A stretch of 12,125 nt of DNA from Zelonia costaricensis (GCA_030849075.1 JASAOO010002877.1:1-12125), one strand, 5' to 3'. Shown: positions 1 to 8,012, counted from the stretch's first letter. Made by a program: numbers and translations. Notes: generated by a model not told the origin, from the sequence alone.

Positions 1-120
1 ACCACACATCCAATACCGTGCGTGGGTACCAGCGGCGAGGTCGCACAACGCGCACCAGTGCGCATCGACGGAGGATTGCTTAAGGCGCGCTTAATCGCAG
101 AGGCCGGTAGTGGCGCACCA

Positions 121-165
121 GCCACACACGAACACACACACACACTAGCACACACACAAGCGCGA
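121..165. repeat. CA-rich microsatellite 3' of the methyltransferase gene
   Basis: Interrupted CA repeats lie in the 3' flank of the leftmost gene, in its 3' UTR or the spacer beyond. No gene is visible in positions 1-201. Confidence 0.7.
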
Positions 166-201
166 ACGACAGTCTCACACGAAGGAGTCGGAGGCACTTC
201 G

Positions 202-2040
202 CTACTCCGGACACCCGTCATCACACTTGGCGACAGCGTCGGCTACCGCCTCCGCCTCAGCATCCGCATCCGCGTCTGCGTCTGAGTCCTGACCTTCAGC
301 GGGGTGCGCGGCGGCTTCTTCCGCGTCGGCGGCCCCGCTGCGGCGTGTGAGGACGGCCACCATCTCCACGTGGTGCGTGTGCGGGAAGAGGTCGACGGCG
401 AAGGCGGCGGTCACCTCGAACGGGGTGCCGCGGTACGCCTTTGTGCTCGGCTTCGTCAGCCCGGGGCAGTCCCGCTCCAGCGCCTTCTGCTCACACGAGA
501 TGTACACGACGCGCCGGATCGTCTCCGTCCCGCGAATCCACTTGAGCACGGTGCTCGTCACCCCCGCGCGTGGCGGGTCCAGGATGGCAACGATGTCGCC
601 TCGGTCCGCCGTGGGCAGTCCGTTGATGACGCGGGGCAGCAGGTGCTCGACTCGCCCGCAGTGGAACTCCGCGTTGGTGATGCCGTTGGCCGTCGCGTTG
701 CGCCGCGCGTTGGCCACGGCGGACTCGACCAGCTCGATCCCGATGACGCGCTTGACGTGCTTGGCGAGGGTGAGGCCGATAGTGCCGGTGCCGCTGCACA
801 GGTCCAGCAGCGTCGTGCCGGCCGTCAGCTCCGCCACCTCGGTGACCTTGGCCAGCATCGTCTCCATGCCAGGCGTGTTGACTTGGAAGAACGCGGTGGG
901 GCTCAGCTCGTAGCGCAGCCCAGCCAGGGACTCCGTGAGGGTTGCGCTGCCGTGCAGCACCTCGCGCGGCGCGTCGAAGGGGAGGGACGAAATGCCGCTA
1001 TGCGCGTGGCACTGGACGCTGACGACGGCCGCGGTGGGCAGCCCCGTGACCGCCACCAGCTCCGCGCGGAGGGCGTCAGAGGTGAAGATCTCGACCAAGC
1101 GCGCCCGCACGGCGGCCCAGACCTCGGCCGATGTGCTGGCCGCGTCCACCTCGACGTCCAGCATCACCTCGCCCTGCACGTTGTGCCGCACCTGCAGCTT
1201 GCGCCAGAAGCCGCTCGCCGTGACCTTGTTGAACACCGGCAGCCCCCCCTTGGCTGGGTCGCTGAACTCGCGGCACACCTCCATCAGCGCCACGGCCACC
1301 ACCTTTGCCGCCGCGTTCATCGTGACGACGGTCGTACCCGGCAGCGTCGCCGGCGTGATAGCAGCCACGCCCTCGACGAGCGCGCCGGCCTGGAAGCCCA
1401 GCGCGGGCGTCGTGCGGTCCGCGCAGTACCCGAAGGAGAGGTTCACGTGGTTGCGGTAGCCCTCCGTGACCGGCCCGGTGAGAATGCCCACGAAGCGGTC
1501 CTGGAAGGCGGTGTAGCCGTAGACGCGCGCTGGCACAATCGCCTTCATCACGCCCAGGCAGTGCTGCTTCTTGCGGTCGAGCTGCTCCTCCATGCTCATG
1601 TGCTCGTACTGCGTCAGCTTGCTGCGGTTCTCGCCGCCGCCCTCGCCGCCGGCCTCGCCGCCCTCGCGCGGGCGCTTCACGCCGCCCTTGTGCGTCAGCT
1701 CGAGGTCACGGGCAGAAACGGGCGCCTCCACCCACGGGCGGCCGCGGTGCGTGATCGTCTGCAGCAGCGCGACGGCCGCCGCCCGGTCCTCGGGGGTGTG
1801 GAAGGCCATGAAGATGTGCGCGCTTTTGGGGTTCTTGTTGAGGCGGATGAGCCCCTTGAGCAGTGGCTGCGGGGGTGTGTCGCCGCGCTGCTCGGCTGGC
1901 AGGGCCTTGGCGATGAGCTTCTTGATGGCGCCAGCGGTGGAGAACTTATCGTGGGTATCGAACTTCAGCAGGTTGGCGTTGCTATGCTCCTGCAGCGGCA
2001 CCGCGCCGCGCTCCTCGGCACTGGCAGAGGGGACCGACAT
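202..2040 (-). CDS. TRM2: tRNA (uracil-5-)-methyltransferase, Trm2/TrmA family
   Basis: This 612-aa protein is a SAM-dependent enzyme expected to methylate C5 of uridine, classically U54 in the tRNA T-loop. Residues ~22-105 resemble an RRM, as in animal TRMT2A. A Lys/Gly/Glu-rich linker follows (~117-142). The catalytic part has RNHVNLSFG (196-204), FFQVNTPG (384-391, Q386 in the SAM pocket), motif I LDLCSGTGTIGL (412-423), GIELVE (434-439), DPPRAG (488-493), the nucleophile in SCEQ (C516) and FPHTHHVE (552-559, E559 the expected general base). Family members normally read SCNP at the nucleophile, so EQ is a deviation. The tail from ~585 is an Asp/Ala/Glu repeat. The start at 2040 is the first ATG after the predicted splice acceptor; an in-frame ATG at 2187 lies beyond the polypyrimidine tract. 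The family call is secure; tRNA position and cell compartment are inferred. Confidence 0.93.
   Translation of the reverse strand: MSVPSASAEERGAVPLQEHSNANLLKFDTHDKFSTAGAIKKLIAKALPAEQRGDTPPQPLLKGLIRLNKNPKSAHIFMAFHTPEDRAAAVALLQTITHRGRPWVEAPVSARDLELTHKGGVKRPREGGEAGGEGGGENRSKLTQYEHMSMEEQLDRKKQHCLGVMKAIVPARVYGYTAFQDRFVGILTGPVTEGYRNHVNLSFGYCADRTTPALGFQAGALVEGVAAITPATLPGTTVVTMNAAAKVVAVALMEVCREFSDPAKGGLPVFNKVTASGFWRKLQVRHNVQGEVMLDVEVDAASTSAEVWAAVRARLVEIFTSDALRAELVAVTGLPTAAVVSVQCHAHSGISSLPFDAPREVLHGSATLTESLAGLRYELSPTAFFQVNTPGMETMLAKVTEVAELTAGTTLLDLCSGTGTIGLTLAKHVKRVIGIELVESAVANARRNATANGITNAEFHCGRVEHLLPRVINGLPTADRGDIVAILDPPRAGVTSTVLKWIRGTETIRRVVYISCEQKALERDCPGLTKPSTKAYRGTPFEVTAAFAVDLFPHTHHVEMVAVLTRRSGAADAEEAAAHPAEGQDSDADADADAEAEAVADAVAKCDDGCPE
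235..288 (-). repeat. Asp/Ala/Glu-coding hexamer-like repeat at the 3' end of the methyltransferase gene
   Basis: Imperfect GAx-GCx codon pairs encode alternating acidic residues and Ala (residues ~585-602), just before the Cys-containing C-terminus. It lies after the last conserved catalytic motif, so it is probably a disordered acidic tail whose length may vary between strains. Confidence 0.7.
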
Positions 2041-2056
2041 GTCGTGCACTGCGGGG

Positions 2057-2110
2057 CTGATGGAGCAGGAGGTTGGATAAGAGGCACAGGGGGGGGGAAA
2101 GGGACGGGAG
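2057..2110 (-). promoter_or_regulatory. Predicted trans-splicing signal of the methyltransferase gene
   Basis: On the minus strand, positions ~2110-2089 form a C/T tract (a run of Gs and As on plus). The first AG after it is at 2058-2057, giving a 16-nt 5' UTR before the ATG at 2040. A second AG at 2050-2049 would leave only 8 nt. The signal is predicted from sequence only. Confidence 0.5.
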
Positions 2111-2540
2111 GCGGCAGCAGGACAATGGGTGATCAGCAGGTATGGGAGTGTGCCCGCATCGCCCAGGGAGCTCCCACGGGGTGGCATCGTGGGTGATCAC
2201 GGCCTGCATGCATGTGAGGCGGGACGTGGGGTGGGTGGGCGCGATGACTTCGTGGCAGTGCGTGGGGCAGCGAGGAGGCGGCGGTTGGGGCTGCCCCGCC
2301 CCTGTGCCGTCGCTGCGCTCTCTCCACGGCGAAAGCCGCATGCACTTCTGTGGGAGTCCTGTGGCGTGTTCGGAGTGCGTCGCGGGTGAGCGACACGCGT
2401 GCAATACGGCGCCACCAGCGCTAAGGGGCGCGTCGCACTCGCCGCTCTGGCACGTCGAGGCGCGCACAAAGGCGAGTTGTGGAGCTTGTTGGTTGCGACA
2501 CACACCGCCGTCGTCGTCTGTGAAGGTGATGCGGGTGAGA

Positions 2541-2571
2541 AGCGGGGGGGCGGGGGAGGGGGGCGGGGGGC
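2541..2571 (+). repeat. G-rich block with G-quadruplex potential
   Basis: Several runs of four or more Gs separated by one or two bases fit a G-quadruplex pattern on the plus strand. On the transcribed minus strand it is a C-rich pyrimidine tract and could also act in RNA processing. Confidence 0.5.
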
Positions 2572-2802
2572 GAAGGCGCACCGACGTTCCGCTGCCTCCG
2601 TCACGGCAGTCAAGCACACGCGGGAACGCAGACGGAGGGGCGAGGACGAGGACGAGGGCGCAGCGCCGCTGCCTGCGCCACCACCCCCAACCTCACGTCT
2701 CCACTACCCCCACTCTTGTGGCGTCCTGCCCGCCATCTCACACCTGCGAAGCAAAGGAAGGAACACCAACGTCACCCACACACGCAAAACTACAGAGTCG
2801 TC

Positions 2803-2850
2803 AGCACACACACTCACGTACATACACACATACACCCATACACACACCAA
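2803..2850. repeat. Interrupted CA/TACA microsatellite
   Basis: Short CA, TACA and CCATACA units are strung together in the gap 3' of the gene at 3199-4122. It is a typical non-coding microsatellite and codes for nothing recognisable. Confidence 0.65.
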
Positions 2851-2995
2851 ACGCCCTCATCATCAGCCCGCATAGCGCCCTGCTGGATTATGAAAGCGCA
2901 GGGGCCGGCAGGCAGCCGCCACGCAGCGACGCCTCCAGCTGTGAAGAGGGGAAAGGAGAGCAGCGGTGTCGGCCGGCCTGCGGCGTGCGGCGTGC

Positions 2996-3009
2996 GGGGG
3001 GGGGGGGGG
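2996..3009. repeat. Homopolymer run of 14 G (14 C in the transcript)
   Basis: An uninterrupted 14-base G run lies in the 3' flank of the gene at 3199-4122. It is prone to slippage and sequencing length error. Confidence 0.8.
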
Positions 3010-3198
3010 AAGCCACGCAGCCGCCACCTGCCCACCGCCCCCCCCGACACTGTCACGAGCCGCAACGCTCACACAGTCGGATACTGCAGCTCATCAAACA
3101 GGGGGTGCGCACGTCAGCCTACGCACATGGACTGTGCAGCGACGACGCGGCACACGCAAAGACACACACACATACACACAAACGCGAGCACCCCGCCA

Positions 3199-4122
3199 TC
3201 ACGTCCGCTTCGCCGCCGCCTCTACGCGGCTCTCGACGACGGAGGCGAGGGCGTGGATGACGAGGTCCATCGAGTTGGCGTACTCATCCTCCGGCACCGC
3301 GACGACCATCACGTAGTGGAAGCGGCCGTTCGAGTTGAAGAAGGCGCGGCATAGTCCGTGCGCCAAGGGTTGCCCAGGCGCGGGGGTGAATGTGATCTCC
3401 GCCACGGCGCTGTTGAGTTGCTTCGCCAGCCTCTGACACGCGTGCGCCTCCGCGGCGTCCCCGTCAGCTGGGGCGGCAGACGGCGCGGTGGCTGGGCCGC
3501 TGGCGTCGCTGCCAGACATGCTCGGCGGCAGCTTGGCCTCCGCCAGCGGCGGTGGCGGGTGCCCTTCTGCAAGGAGCTCGAGGGAGTTGCTCACCGACGC
3601 GTTGAACCGCTTCAGGAAGACGTGCAGGAGGCGGGTGCTGTCTGGCTGCTTCACGCGCTGCTTGTAGGCGAAGCAGTTGAGCGAGATGCCGTGGACCGTG
3701 CCGGGCGACGCACTACCGTCTTGCGCTTCTGCTGGCGGCGGCGGGCTGCACTGGATGGACACACTGTTGTCACGCAGCACCTCCACCACTTGCCAAGTTG
3801 ACGGGATGTTGTACTGCACGTAGTAGTCCATGCGCTCGCACAGGTCCCACGGGACGTCGCCAACGGTGGCGTCCGCCGCCGCGTTCGTCGACGCGCTGCG
3901 CGTCGACGGCGCCACATCGCGCAGCAGGCTTGAGGCGAAACTCATGCCCTTCCCCACAATGCCCTGCGGCGCGGCAGCGGCCTTCGCCACCTTCGCTGCT
4001 GCATCGGCGCCGGTCCACCGGGCGAGCACCGCGGTGCGCGGCACGGGTATGTGGGGCGCGTGGGCGATGCAGCGGCACACGCACGTGGAGGCGGCGGCGC
4101 TGCTACGCTGCGCGAGTCGCAT
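3199..4122 (-). CDS. Conserved-type hypothetical, probably mitochondrial, Mog1/PsbP-like core
   Basis: I do not recognise this 307-aa protein by name. Residues 1-36 are rich in Arg, Ala and Ser with no acidic residue, like a mitochondrial presequence. The segment DYYVQYNIPSTWQVVEV (99-115), the strand-like ISLNCFAY (146-153) and the C-terminal RFHYVMVVAVPEDEYANSMD (267-286) followed by a helix resemble the order of elements in the Mog1/PsbP alpha-beta sandwich fold. This is pattern matching, not a proven homology. A Ser/Ala/Pro-rich insert (~188-224) splits the core. No catalytic motif is visible; family members usually act as assembly or binding proteins. The ATG at 4122 is the first on this strand after the likely splice sites. 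The frame stays open to 4209, but that codon is TTG. It lies downstream of the RNA ligase gene in the same transcription unit. Confidence 0.8.
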   Translation of the reverse strand: MRLAQRSSAAASTCVCRCIAHAPHIPVPRTAVLARWTGADAAAKVAKAAAAPQGIVGKGMSFASSLLRDVAPSTRSASTNAAADATVGDVPWDLCERMDYYVQYNIPSTWQVVEVLRDNSVSIQCSPPPPAEAQDGSASPGTVHGISLNCFAYKQRVKQPDSTRLLHVFLKRFNASVSNSLELLAEGHPPPPLAEAKLPPSMSGSDASGPATAPSAAPADGDAAEAHACQRLAKQLNSAVAEITFTPAPGQPLAHGLCRAFFNSNGRFHYVMVVAVPEDEYANSMDLVIHALASVVESRVEAAAKRT

Positions 4123-4244
4123 GGGGCAGCCGCGCACCTCTGACAGTGCGGTAGGTTCAGCTGCTGTGTGCGCGCCCGCAGGGATATCGGGGCTGTAGAG
4201 TTGCGTCAACGTGGAGGAGCGAGGTGCAGGGCGGAGGGCCGTGT

Positions 4245-4264
4245 CTGGATGATAGAGGAGGGAG
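4245..4264 (-). promoter_or_regulatory. Candidate trans-splicing signal of the gene at 3199-4122
   Basis: On the minus strand a short pyrimidine stretch (4264-4251) is followed by AG at 4246-4245. No ATG occurs between it and 4122, giving a 5' UTR of about 122 nt. The tract is weak. An alternative is the pyrimidine-rich 4240-4211 with AG at 4194-4193. Confidence 0.35.
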
Positions 4265-4604
4265 TACCGTGCTCCTGGAGGAGACTCGCTGGAGGCGCGC
4301 GGAACGGTGCGTGCGCCCTGCGGCTGCTACAAGTGCACACACTGGCTCTCACACACACGCACACTCGCATACTCGCACGTGGGTTGGGTGTGTCGGAGAA
4401 AAGGGAAGCGCGAGTGCGCACGAGGTGAGTGTGGTGCAAGCACAGGGAAGGGTGGGGGAGGGGGGAAGGTTGACTGGTCCATCGCGTGAGGAGCTCACAG
4501 AGGATGTGGGTGGGTGGGGCCGGTAAGCCGGCCAAGTGCGTTCACGCAAGCGGCTTTACGGCGAGCGTGTCATGCACGCGCAGGCGGACGACACGATCGG
4601 GGCT

Positions 4605-4605
<1 letters not shown>

Positions 4606-4640
<35 letters not shown>
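4606..4640. repeat. Pure (CA)n microsatellite, about 17 units
   Basis: An uninterrupted CA dinucleotide repeat of 35 bases lies in the 3' flank of REL2. It reads as (TG)n in the sense transcript. Confidence 0.9.
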
Positions 4641-4645
<5 letters not shown>

Positions 4646-4908
4646 GGCGGATGGAAAGGCAAGCGAGAGAGGGAGCCAAGGACCTGCAGTGCGCCTTCAC
4701 TCGTTGTCGGAGGGCTTTGCGGATTGTGTAGAATGTCCATCGACGTTCATCGAGGCAGCTGCGCGCCACTGTGAGAGAAGCCCCACCCAACCCTAAACTC
4801 GACGACACACACACGCACACACAGAGGCGCACGAGCGGCCGCGGGAAGCGACTACAGCCGCTTGGCAAGCAACGGCTGCCGGCTGGCATGACGGTGCGAC
4901 TGCGTGTG

Positions 4909-6162
4909 TCACCCCTCCTCAGTCGCTCTCCGCTGCGTCGCGATCTCCTTCCACTTGCCGGCGACGTACTTGCGCGCCTGGAAGATCGCGTAGCGGGTCA
5001 TCTCCCGGCGCAGCAGCACGGGCGCGTTCACCACCTTCGCGTCAGCCTCCTTGAGAAAGTCCTTCAGCGCGTCCTTGGCAAGCAGCGTGGCGAGGTCGTC
5101 GGGGGTCATCGTCTGCGCCTCGAAGGGGTCCGTACCGATCTTGGACAGCACGCTCTGCAGGCGGTTCTCGCAGACGTGGTCTAGAAGGTGCATCGTGGCC
5201 TGCTGCATCTCCGGGTCCTGGATGACGCTGGAGAGCTCAGGCAACTGCACCCCCGAGACCGCGATGCAATGCCGCCGCACCTCCTCCAGTTCATCCACGC
5301 GCGGCCCCTGCCGCCGATCGTTCGAAATCTCCTGGAAGGCGGTTGACTTGAACTTCATGATGGTCAACCCCTTCGCGTCGAACCCCGGCTCACCGCGCCG
5401 GCTGTGCTTCACCACGAGGCCCTCGGACCAGTTGCCCTTGAGCGGGAAGTCACCCATCCCGACCAGCGGCGGAATCGTGGTGATGAAGTGCTCGACGTCG
5501 AAGGCGGCCACCTTGCTGAGCGGGCCGCGAATGATCGCACGGGCGTACAGCAGGCCGCTGATTTTCTCGAAGATGGCAGTGGCCCTGTCGTACGTCAGGG
5601 TCACGTACGCGTCGTCCTCTGCCAGCTTGTACTTGATGTCGAAGGCGTAGAAGCGGAGATCGGGGCAGTACTGCGGAAACGAGTTGGTCTGCACCGGCGA
5701 GAGCAGCCGGGCCCGCCCCGCCCCGAGCACGGTCTGCCGCCGCTTCGGCACGCTGGGATGGTCGTACTTGCCGCCGAAGAGCTCGCCGTTGACGATGACG
5801 GTGTGCGGCGCCGTGCCGAGGGTGCTGGAGAGCAGCTCACGTGCCTCCTTTCCGTAGCGGCTGAGGTCTGACTGGAGGATGTGGTAGCCGAAGAAGTGCT
5901 CGCTGGGGGGCAGGATGCCGCTGCGCTTGGCGAACTGCGTCGTCTTGCCGTGGTCGGTGGAGTAGATACCGAAGTTGGCGCCGTGCACCTTCTCCGTGGC
6001 GATCCACTCATCATTGAAGAGCCCCGCATCCCGGATGGCGGCGATGCGGCGCGAGTTGGAGTTTTCAATCTCGGTGTACCGCTCGAACAGCGTGTCGGCC
6101 GCCTCGGCCCACAGCACCGGCGTGCGGCGCATGAGCCGCGCTACGAGGGAGCGGCGGAGCAT
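4909..6162 (-). CDS. REL2: Mitochondrial RNA editing ligase 2 (editosome)
   Basis: This 417-aa ATP-dependent RNA ligase is expected to seal mRNA fragments after U insertion or deletion in kinetoplast RNA editing. Nucleotidyltransferase motifs are all present: motif I EKVHGANF (57-64) with the adenylated Lys K58, NGELFGGKY (125-133), FYAFDIKY (171-178), EGLVVKH (247-253) and MKFKSTAF (269-276). AKRSGI (78-83) and FFGYHI (90-95) are typical of editing ligases. The C-terminal part (~285-417) matches the region through which REL2 docks on an OB-fold protein (KREPA1) in T. brucei. The N-terminal MRRTP and FERYTEI, the KVAAFDVE segment (217-224) and the length fit REL2 better than the longer REL1 (~470 aa), as I recall those proteins. 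An Arg-rich N-terminus suits mitochondrial import. The start at 6162 is the first ATG after the predicted acceptor; the frame beyond, to 6219, begins at GTG. Confidence 0.95.
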   Translation of the reverse strand: MLRRSLVARLMRRTPVLWAEAADTLFERYTEIENSNSRRIAAIRDAGLFNDEWIATEKVHGANFGIYSTDHGKTTQFAKRSGILPPSEHFFGYHILQSDLSRYGKEARELLSSTLGTAPHTVIVNGELFGGKYDHPSVPKRRQTVLGAGRARLLSPVQTNSFPQYCPDLRFYAFDIKYKLAEDDAYVTLTYDRATAIFEKISGLLYARAIIRGPLSKVAAFDVEHFITTIPPLVGMGDFPLKGNWSEGLVVKHSRRGEPGFDAKGLTIMKFKSTAFQEISNDRRQGPRVDELEEVRRHCIAVSGVQLPELSSVIQDPEMQQATMHLLDHVCENRLQSVLSKIGTDPFEAQTMTPDDLATLLAKDALKDFLKEADAKVVNAPVLLRREMTRYAIFQARKYVAGKWKEIATQRRATEEG

Positions 6163-6232
6163 CGGCCGTCGGAGACGCAGGCTCTGCCGTGTGTCGCGGC
6201 GACCCACCGACACACACACACAGGCAGCCTGG

Positions 6233-6261
6233 CTCGAAGCAAGAGGAGAAACAGCAGGAGG
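6233..6261 (-). promoter_or_regulatory. Candidate trans-splicing signal of REL2
   Basis: The minus strand has a C/T-rich stretch at 6261-6241 followed by AG at 6234-6233, with no ATG before 6162. The predicted 5' UTR is about 70 nt. AGs at 6230-6229 and 6185-6182 are alternatives, and all of them leave the same first ATG. Confidence 0.45.
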
Positions 6262-6355
6262 CCGCAGGGACGCCGCTGTGAGGGGCTACGCACGAGGCGA
6301 GCACAGACGGCCGCAGAGAGTTGGTTGGGCGCGCCGTCGCGCGTCGCTGGTGACG

Positions 6356-6397
6356 TCTGTATGTATGTGTGTGTGTATGTGTGCGTGTGTGTGTGCG
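6356..6397. repeat. TG-rich microsatellite upstream of REL2
   Basis: Interrupted TG/TATG repeats lie just 5' of the candidate REL2 splice site. They read as CA repeats in the transcript strand. Confidence 0.8.
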
Positions 6398-6959
6398 GAC
6401 TGACGCACGCGGGCACATGCGAAGGCGAACCCGCAGCCGTGTTTGAGCGGGTGCGGAGGGACACAGTGGCAGAGAGGTGAGGCACGTCCACGCAATTCCT
6501 GCGCTTGAAGAAGCGAGATGGGCGATGTCGGCTTGCGGGAGTGCCGCGGGTAGGAGGAGGATCCGGCAGACCCACGCACTGCGCCACGCCTCGCTCCCGT
6601 TTTCACGCCCCACCGCATCACACAGCAATGGCCAACCACGCTGGAGCACCGCGGCAACATGCGCCCTCTGACGTGTTCCTGGAGCTCGCCACACCGATGC
6701 CCATGCGACCGTCAGACCAGTCGCTGCGTCACTCGTCACGGGCGAGAGGAGTGCGGCATTGTGCAGCGTACAACTGTGAGACCGAGCAAGCACCATCGCG
6801 GCGGAGCACCGCACACGTGTGGAGAAGACGAAGAGAAGGAAGGTGCGCGGTGGTGGTTACGGTAGTAGGCACGGCAACCGGTCTGCTTCTCCCCACTCGA
6901 TGCCAGCATCACGGCGGAGCAGGAGAGTAGGGCTTGAGGGAAGGGAGGGGGGGAGTGGT

Positions 6960-6976
6960 TCGTTGGTTGGTTGGTT
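6960..6976. repeat. Short (GGTT)n tandem repeat
   Basis: About four GGTT units lie in the 3' flank of the gene ending at 7137, beside a G-rich block (pyrimidine-rich in the transcript). Confidence 0.6.
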
Positions 6977-7136
6977 GAGGGACAGAGGACGAAGCGCGCA
7001 CGCAGTGCATCAGCGCCGTGCCGGGCACAACGCCGCCCTTAGCCTCCTCCCCTGGCGCTGAGGGAACGCACAGCCTGCAGCCTCAGCGTCACCGCGCTGT
7101 CTCCCCTCCCTCTCGCGCCTACGCCTCACCCCAATG

Positions 7137-8012
7137 TTACTCGAACGGGATGACCCTCTTGGGCTGCACCACCGCAATCTTGCTCGGGCAGCACACGTAC
7201 ACGTCTGCGTCTGGAAACGCATTCAACGGTGCCACGTGGTGGGCGTAGCTATCGAACTGACTGGCGCTGCACATGTACACAACATCGCGCCGCACGGCTG
7301 GCCGACGCAGCCGCAGCTCATGGGCGTGTCGCTCGATGCTCAGGTACGTCGGGAGCACATCGGGGCAGACCTGGTCGACATCCGAGAGCGGTCGGGAGCT
7401 GGCCTGTCGCACAATCGTGATGAGGCTCGACTCCTTGAGGATGCCGAGGGCCTCGCACATGCTGTTCACGGCCGCCGCTGGCAGCAGGTCCCCGTCCACG
7501 AAGGCGACCACGGCGCGCGGGGTTCGGTTTGGCATGACGCGCAGACCCACCTGCACATCAAGAGCGCCGCTCGAGTTGCGCACGACCGCCTCCACGACGT
7601 CGGGGTCGGTGATTCTGAGATCGGCGAGGACCTTCTCCAGCGGGAGAAACGCGTACCGCTGCGAGTGCGCACGCCGAGCGCAGTACTGCTGCACTGCGGA
7701 GAGCGCCGCCGCGTGCGCCTCTGGCGCGGCGGCCGAGGACGGCGACGCAGCACTGGCCGGCTGCACGCGCCACTTCGCAGAGTTGCCGTCGAGCTCCTCC
7801 ACACGGAGCAGCTGCGGGTACGCTTCGATCGCCTCTCGAAGCGTTGCGGCTCCGACGTCGGCGGGGACGAAGGCCGGGAACGCGTCCTGCAGCAGCGCCT
7901 GCATCTGCGAGCAGGACAAGCCGGTGGCCGGTACACGGGCTGCGATGCGGAGCATCCAGTCCTGGCCGGCTGGCGCACCCTGCCGGATTAGCCGCGACGC
8001 GCGCATCAGCAT
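7137..8012 (-). CDS. Unnamed protein with LOTUS/OST-HTH-like and degenerate NYN/PIN-like regions
   Basis: I cannot name this 291-aa protein. Residues ~29-84 follow a LOTUS (OST-HTH) winged-helix pattern: a GLS turn, a helix, AFVPADVGAATLREAIEAYP (48-67) and a hydrophobic strand ending in WRV. After an Ala/Ser-rich linker (~86-103) comes a second helical segment (~104-160). The last part, VVAFVDGDLL (168-177) through VVYMCSASQFDSYAHHVAPL (244-263) to DVYVCC (270-275), resembles an NYN/PIN ribonuclease fold. However, the usual SGDxDF acidic pair would map to A250 and Q252, so catalysis seems lost. LOTUS plus NYN proteins bind or cut RNA. Arg at 4, 7 and 10 and a lack of early acids could allow mitochondrial import. 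Both domain calls are inference. The start at 8012 is the first ATG after the predicted acceptor; a second ATG lies at 8006. It sits directly upstream of REL2. Confidence 0.82.
   Translation of the reverse strand: MLMRASRLIRQGAPAGQDWMLRIAARVPATGLSCSQMQALLQDAFPAFVPADVGAATLREAIEAYPQLLRVEELDGNSAKWRVQPASAASPSSAAAPEAHAAALSAVQQYCARRAHSQRYAFLPLEKVLADLRITDPDVVEAVVRNSSGALDVQVGLRVMPNRTPRAVVAFVDGDLLPAAAVNSMCEALGILKESSLITIVRQASSRPLSDVDQVCPDVLPTYLSIERHAHELRLRRPAVRRDVVYMCSASQFDSYAHHVAPLNAFPDADVYVCCPSKIAVVQPKRVIPFE

Larger units (their letters stand above)
2041..3198. other. Intergenic region, no convincing gene
   Basis: This holds the 5' UTR of the methyltransferase gene and the 3' UTR of the gene at 3199-4122. 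Visible elements are the splice signal near 2057-2110, a G-rich block at ~2541-2571, CA-rich microsatellites (~2803-2850 and ~3163-3182) and a 14-G run at 2996-3009. Reading frames here are low-complexity and overlap each other on both strands, with no recognisable domain. Confidence 0.7.
4123..4908. other. Intergenic region between the Mog1-like gene and REL2
   Basis: This contains the 5' UTR of the 3199-4122 gene and the 3' UTR of REL2. It has a purine-rich block at ~4446-4470 (a pyrimidine tract in the transcript), a pure CA repeat at 4606-4640 and a shorter CA stretch at ~4804-4822. No coding sequence can be supported. Confidence 0.7.
6163..7136. other. Intergenic region between REL2 and the LOTUS-like gene
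   Basis: This holds the REL2 5' UTR and splice signal, the TG repeat, purine-rich blocks at ~6822-6842 and ~6926-6957, and a GGTT tetramer repeat at ~6960-6976. No reading frame shows a domain or a clean coding pattern. Most of it must be the 3' UTR of the gene at 7137-8012 plus spacer. Confidence 0.7.

Noticed and set aside
304..2196. Long open frame on the plus strand (about 630 codons)
   Set aside because: It is antisense to the methyltransferase gene, has a His/Arg/Val-rich composition typical of the reverse strand of GC-rich coding DNA, and has no domain.
2142..3260. Plus-strand open frame of about 372 codons in the gap before the Mog1-like gene
   Set aside because: It is built from microsatellite and G-rich sequence, gives low-complexity Thr/His/Arg/Gly protein, and runs against the direction of all real genes.
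4123..4209. N-terminal extension of the Mog1-like gene
   Set aside because: The first codon is TTG. The ATG at 4122 begins a good presequence and is the first ATG on this strand.
4606..4640. Telomeric or origin-type repeat
   Set aside because: It is a plain CA dinucleotide repeat, not a telomere hexamer, and similar short repeats occur in most gaps of this window.
6163..6219. N-terminal extension of REL2
   Set aside because: It begins at GTG. The REL2 family N-terminus matches the ATG at 6162.
3199..8012. A dedicated RNA-editing operon formed by the three genes around REL2
   Set aside because: Neighbours in trypanosomatid transcription units are generally unrelated in function, and only REL2 is firmly identified as an editing factor.
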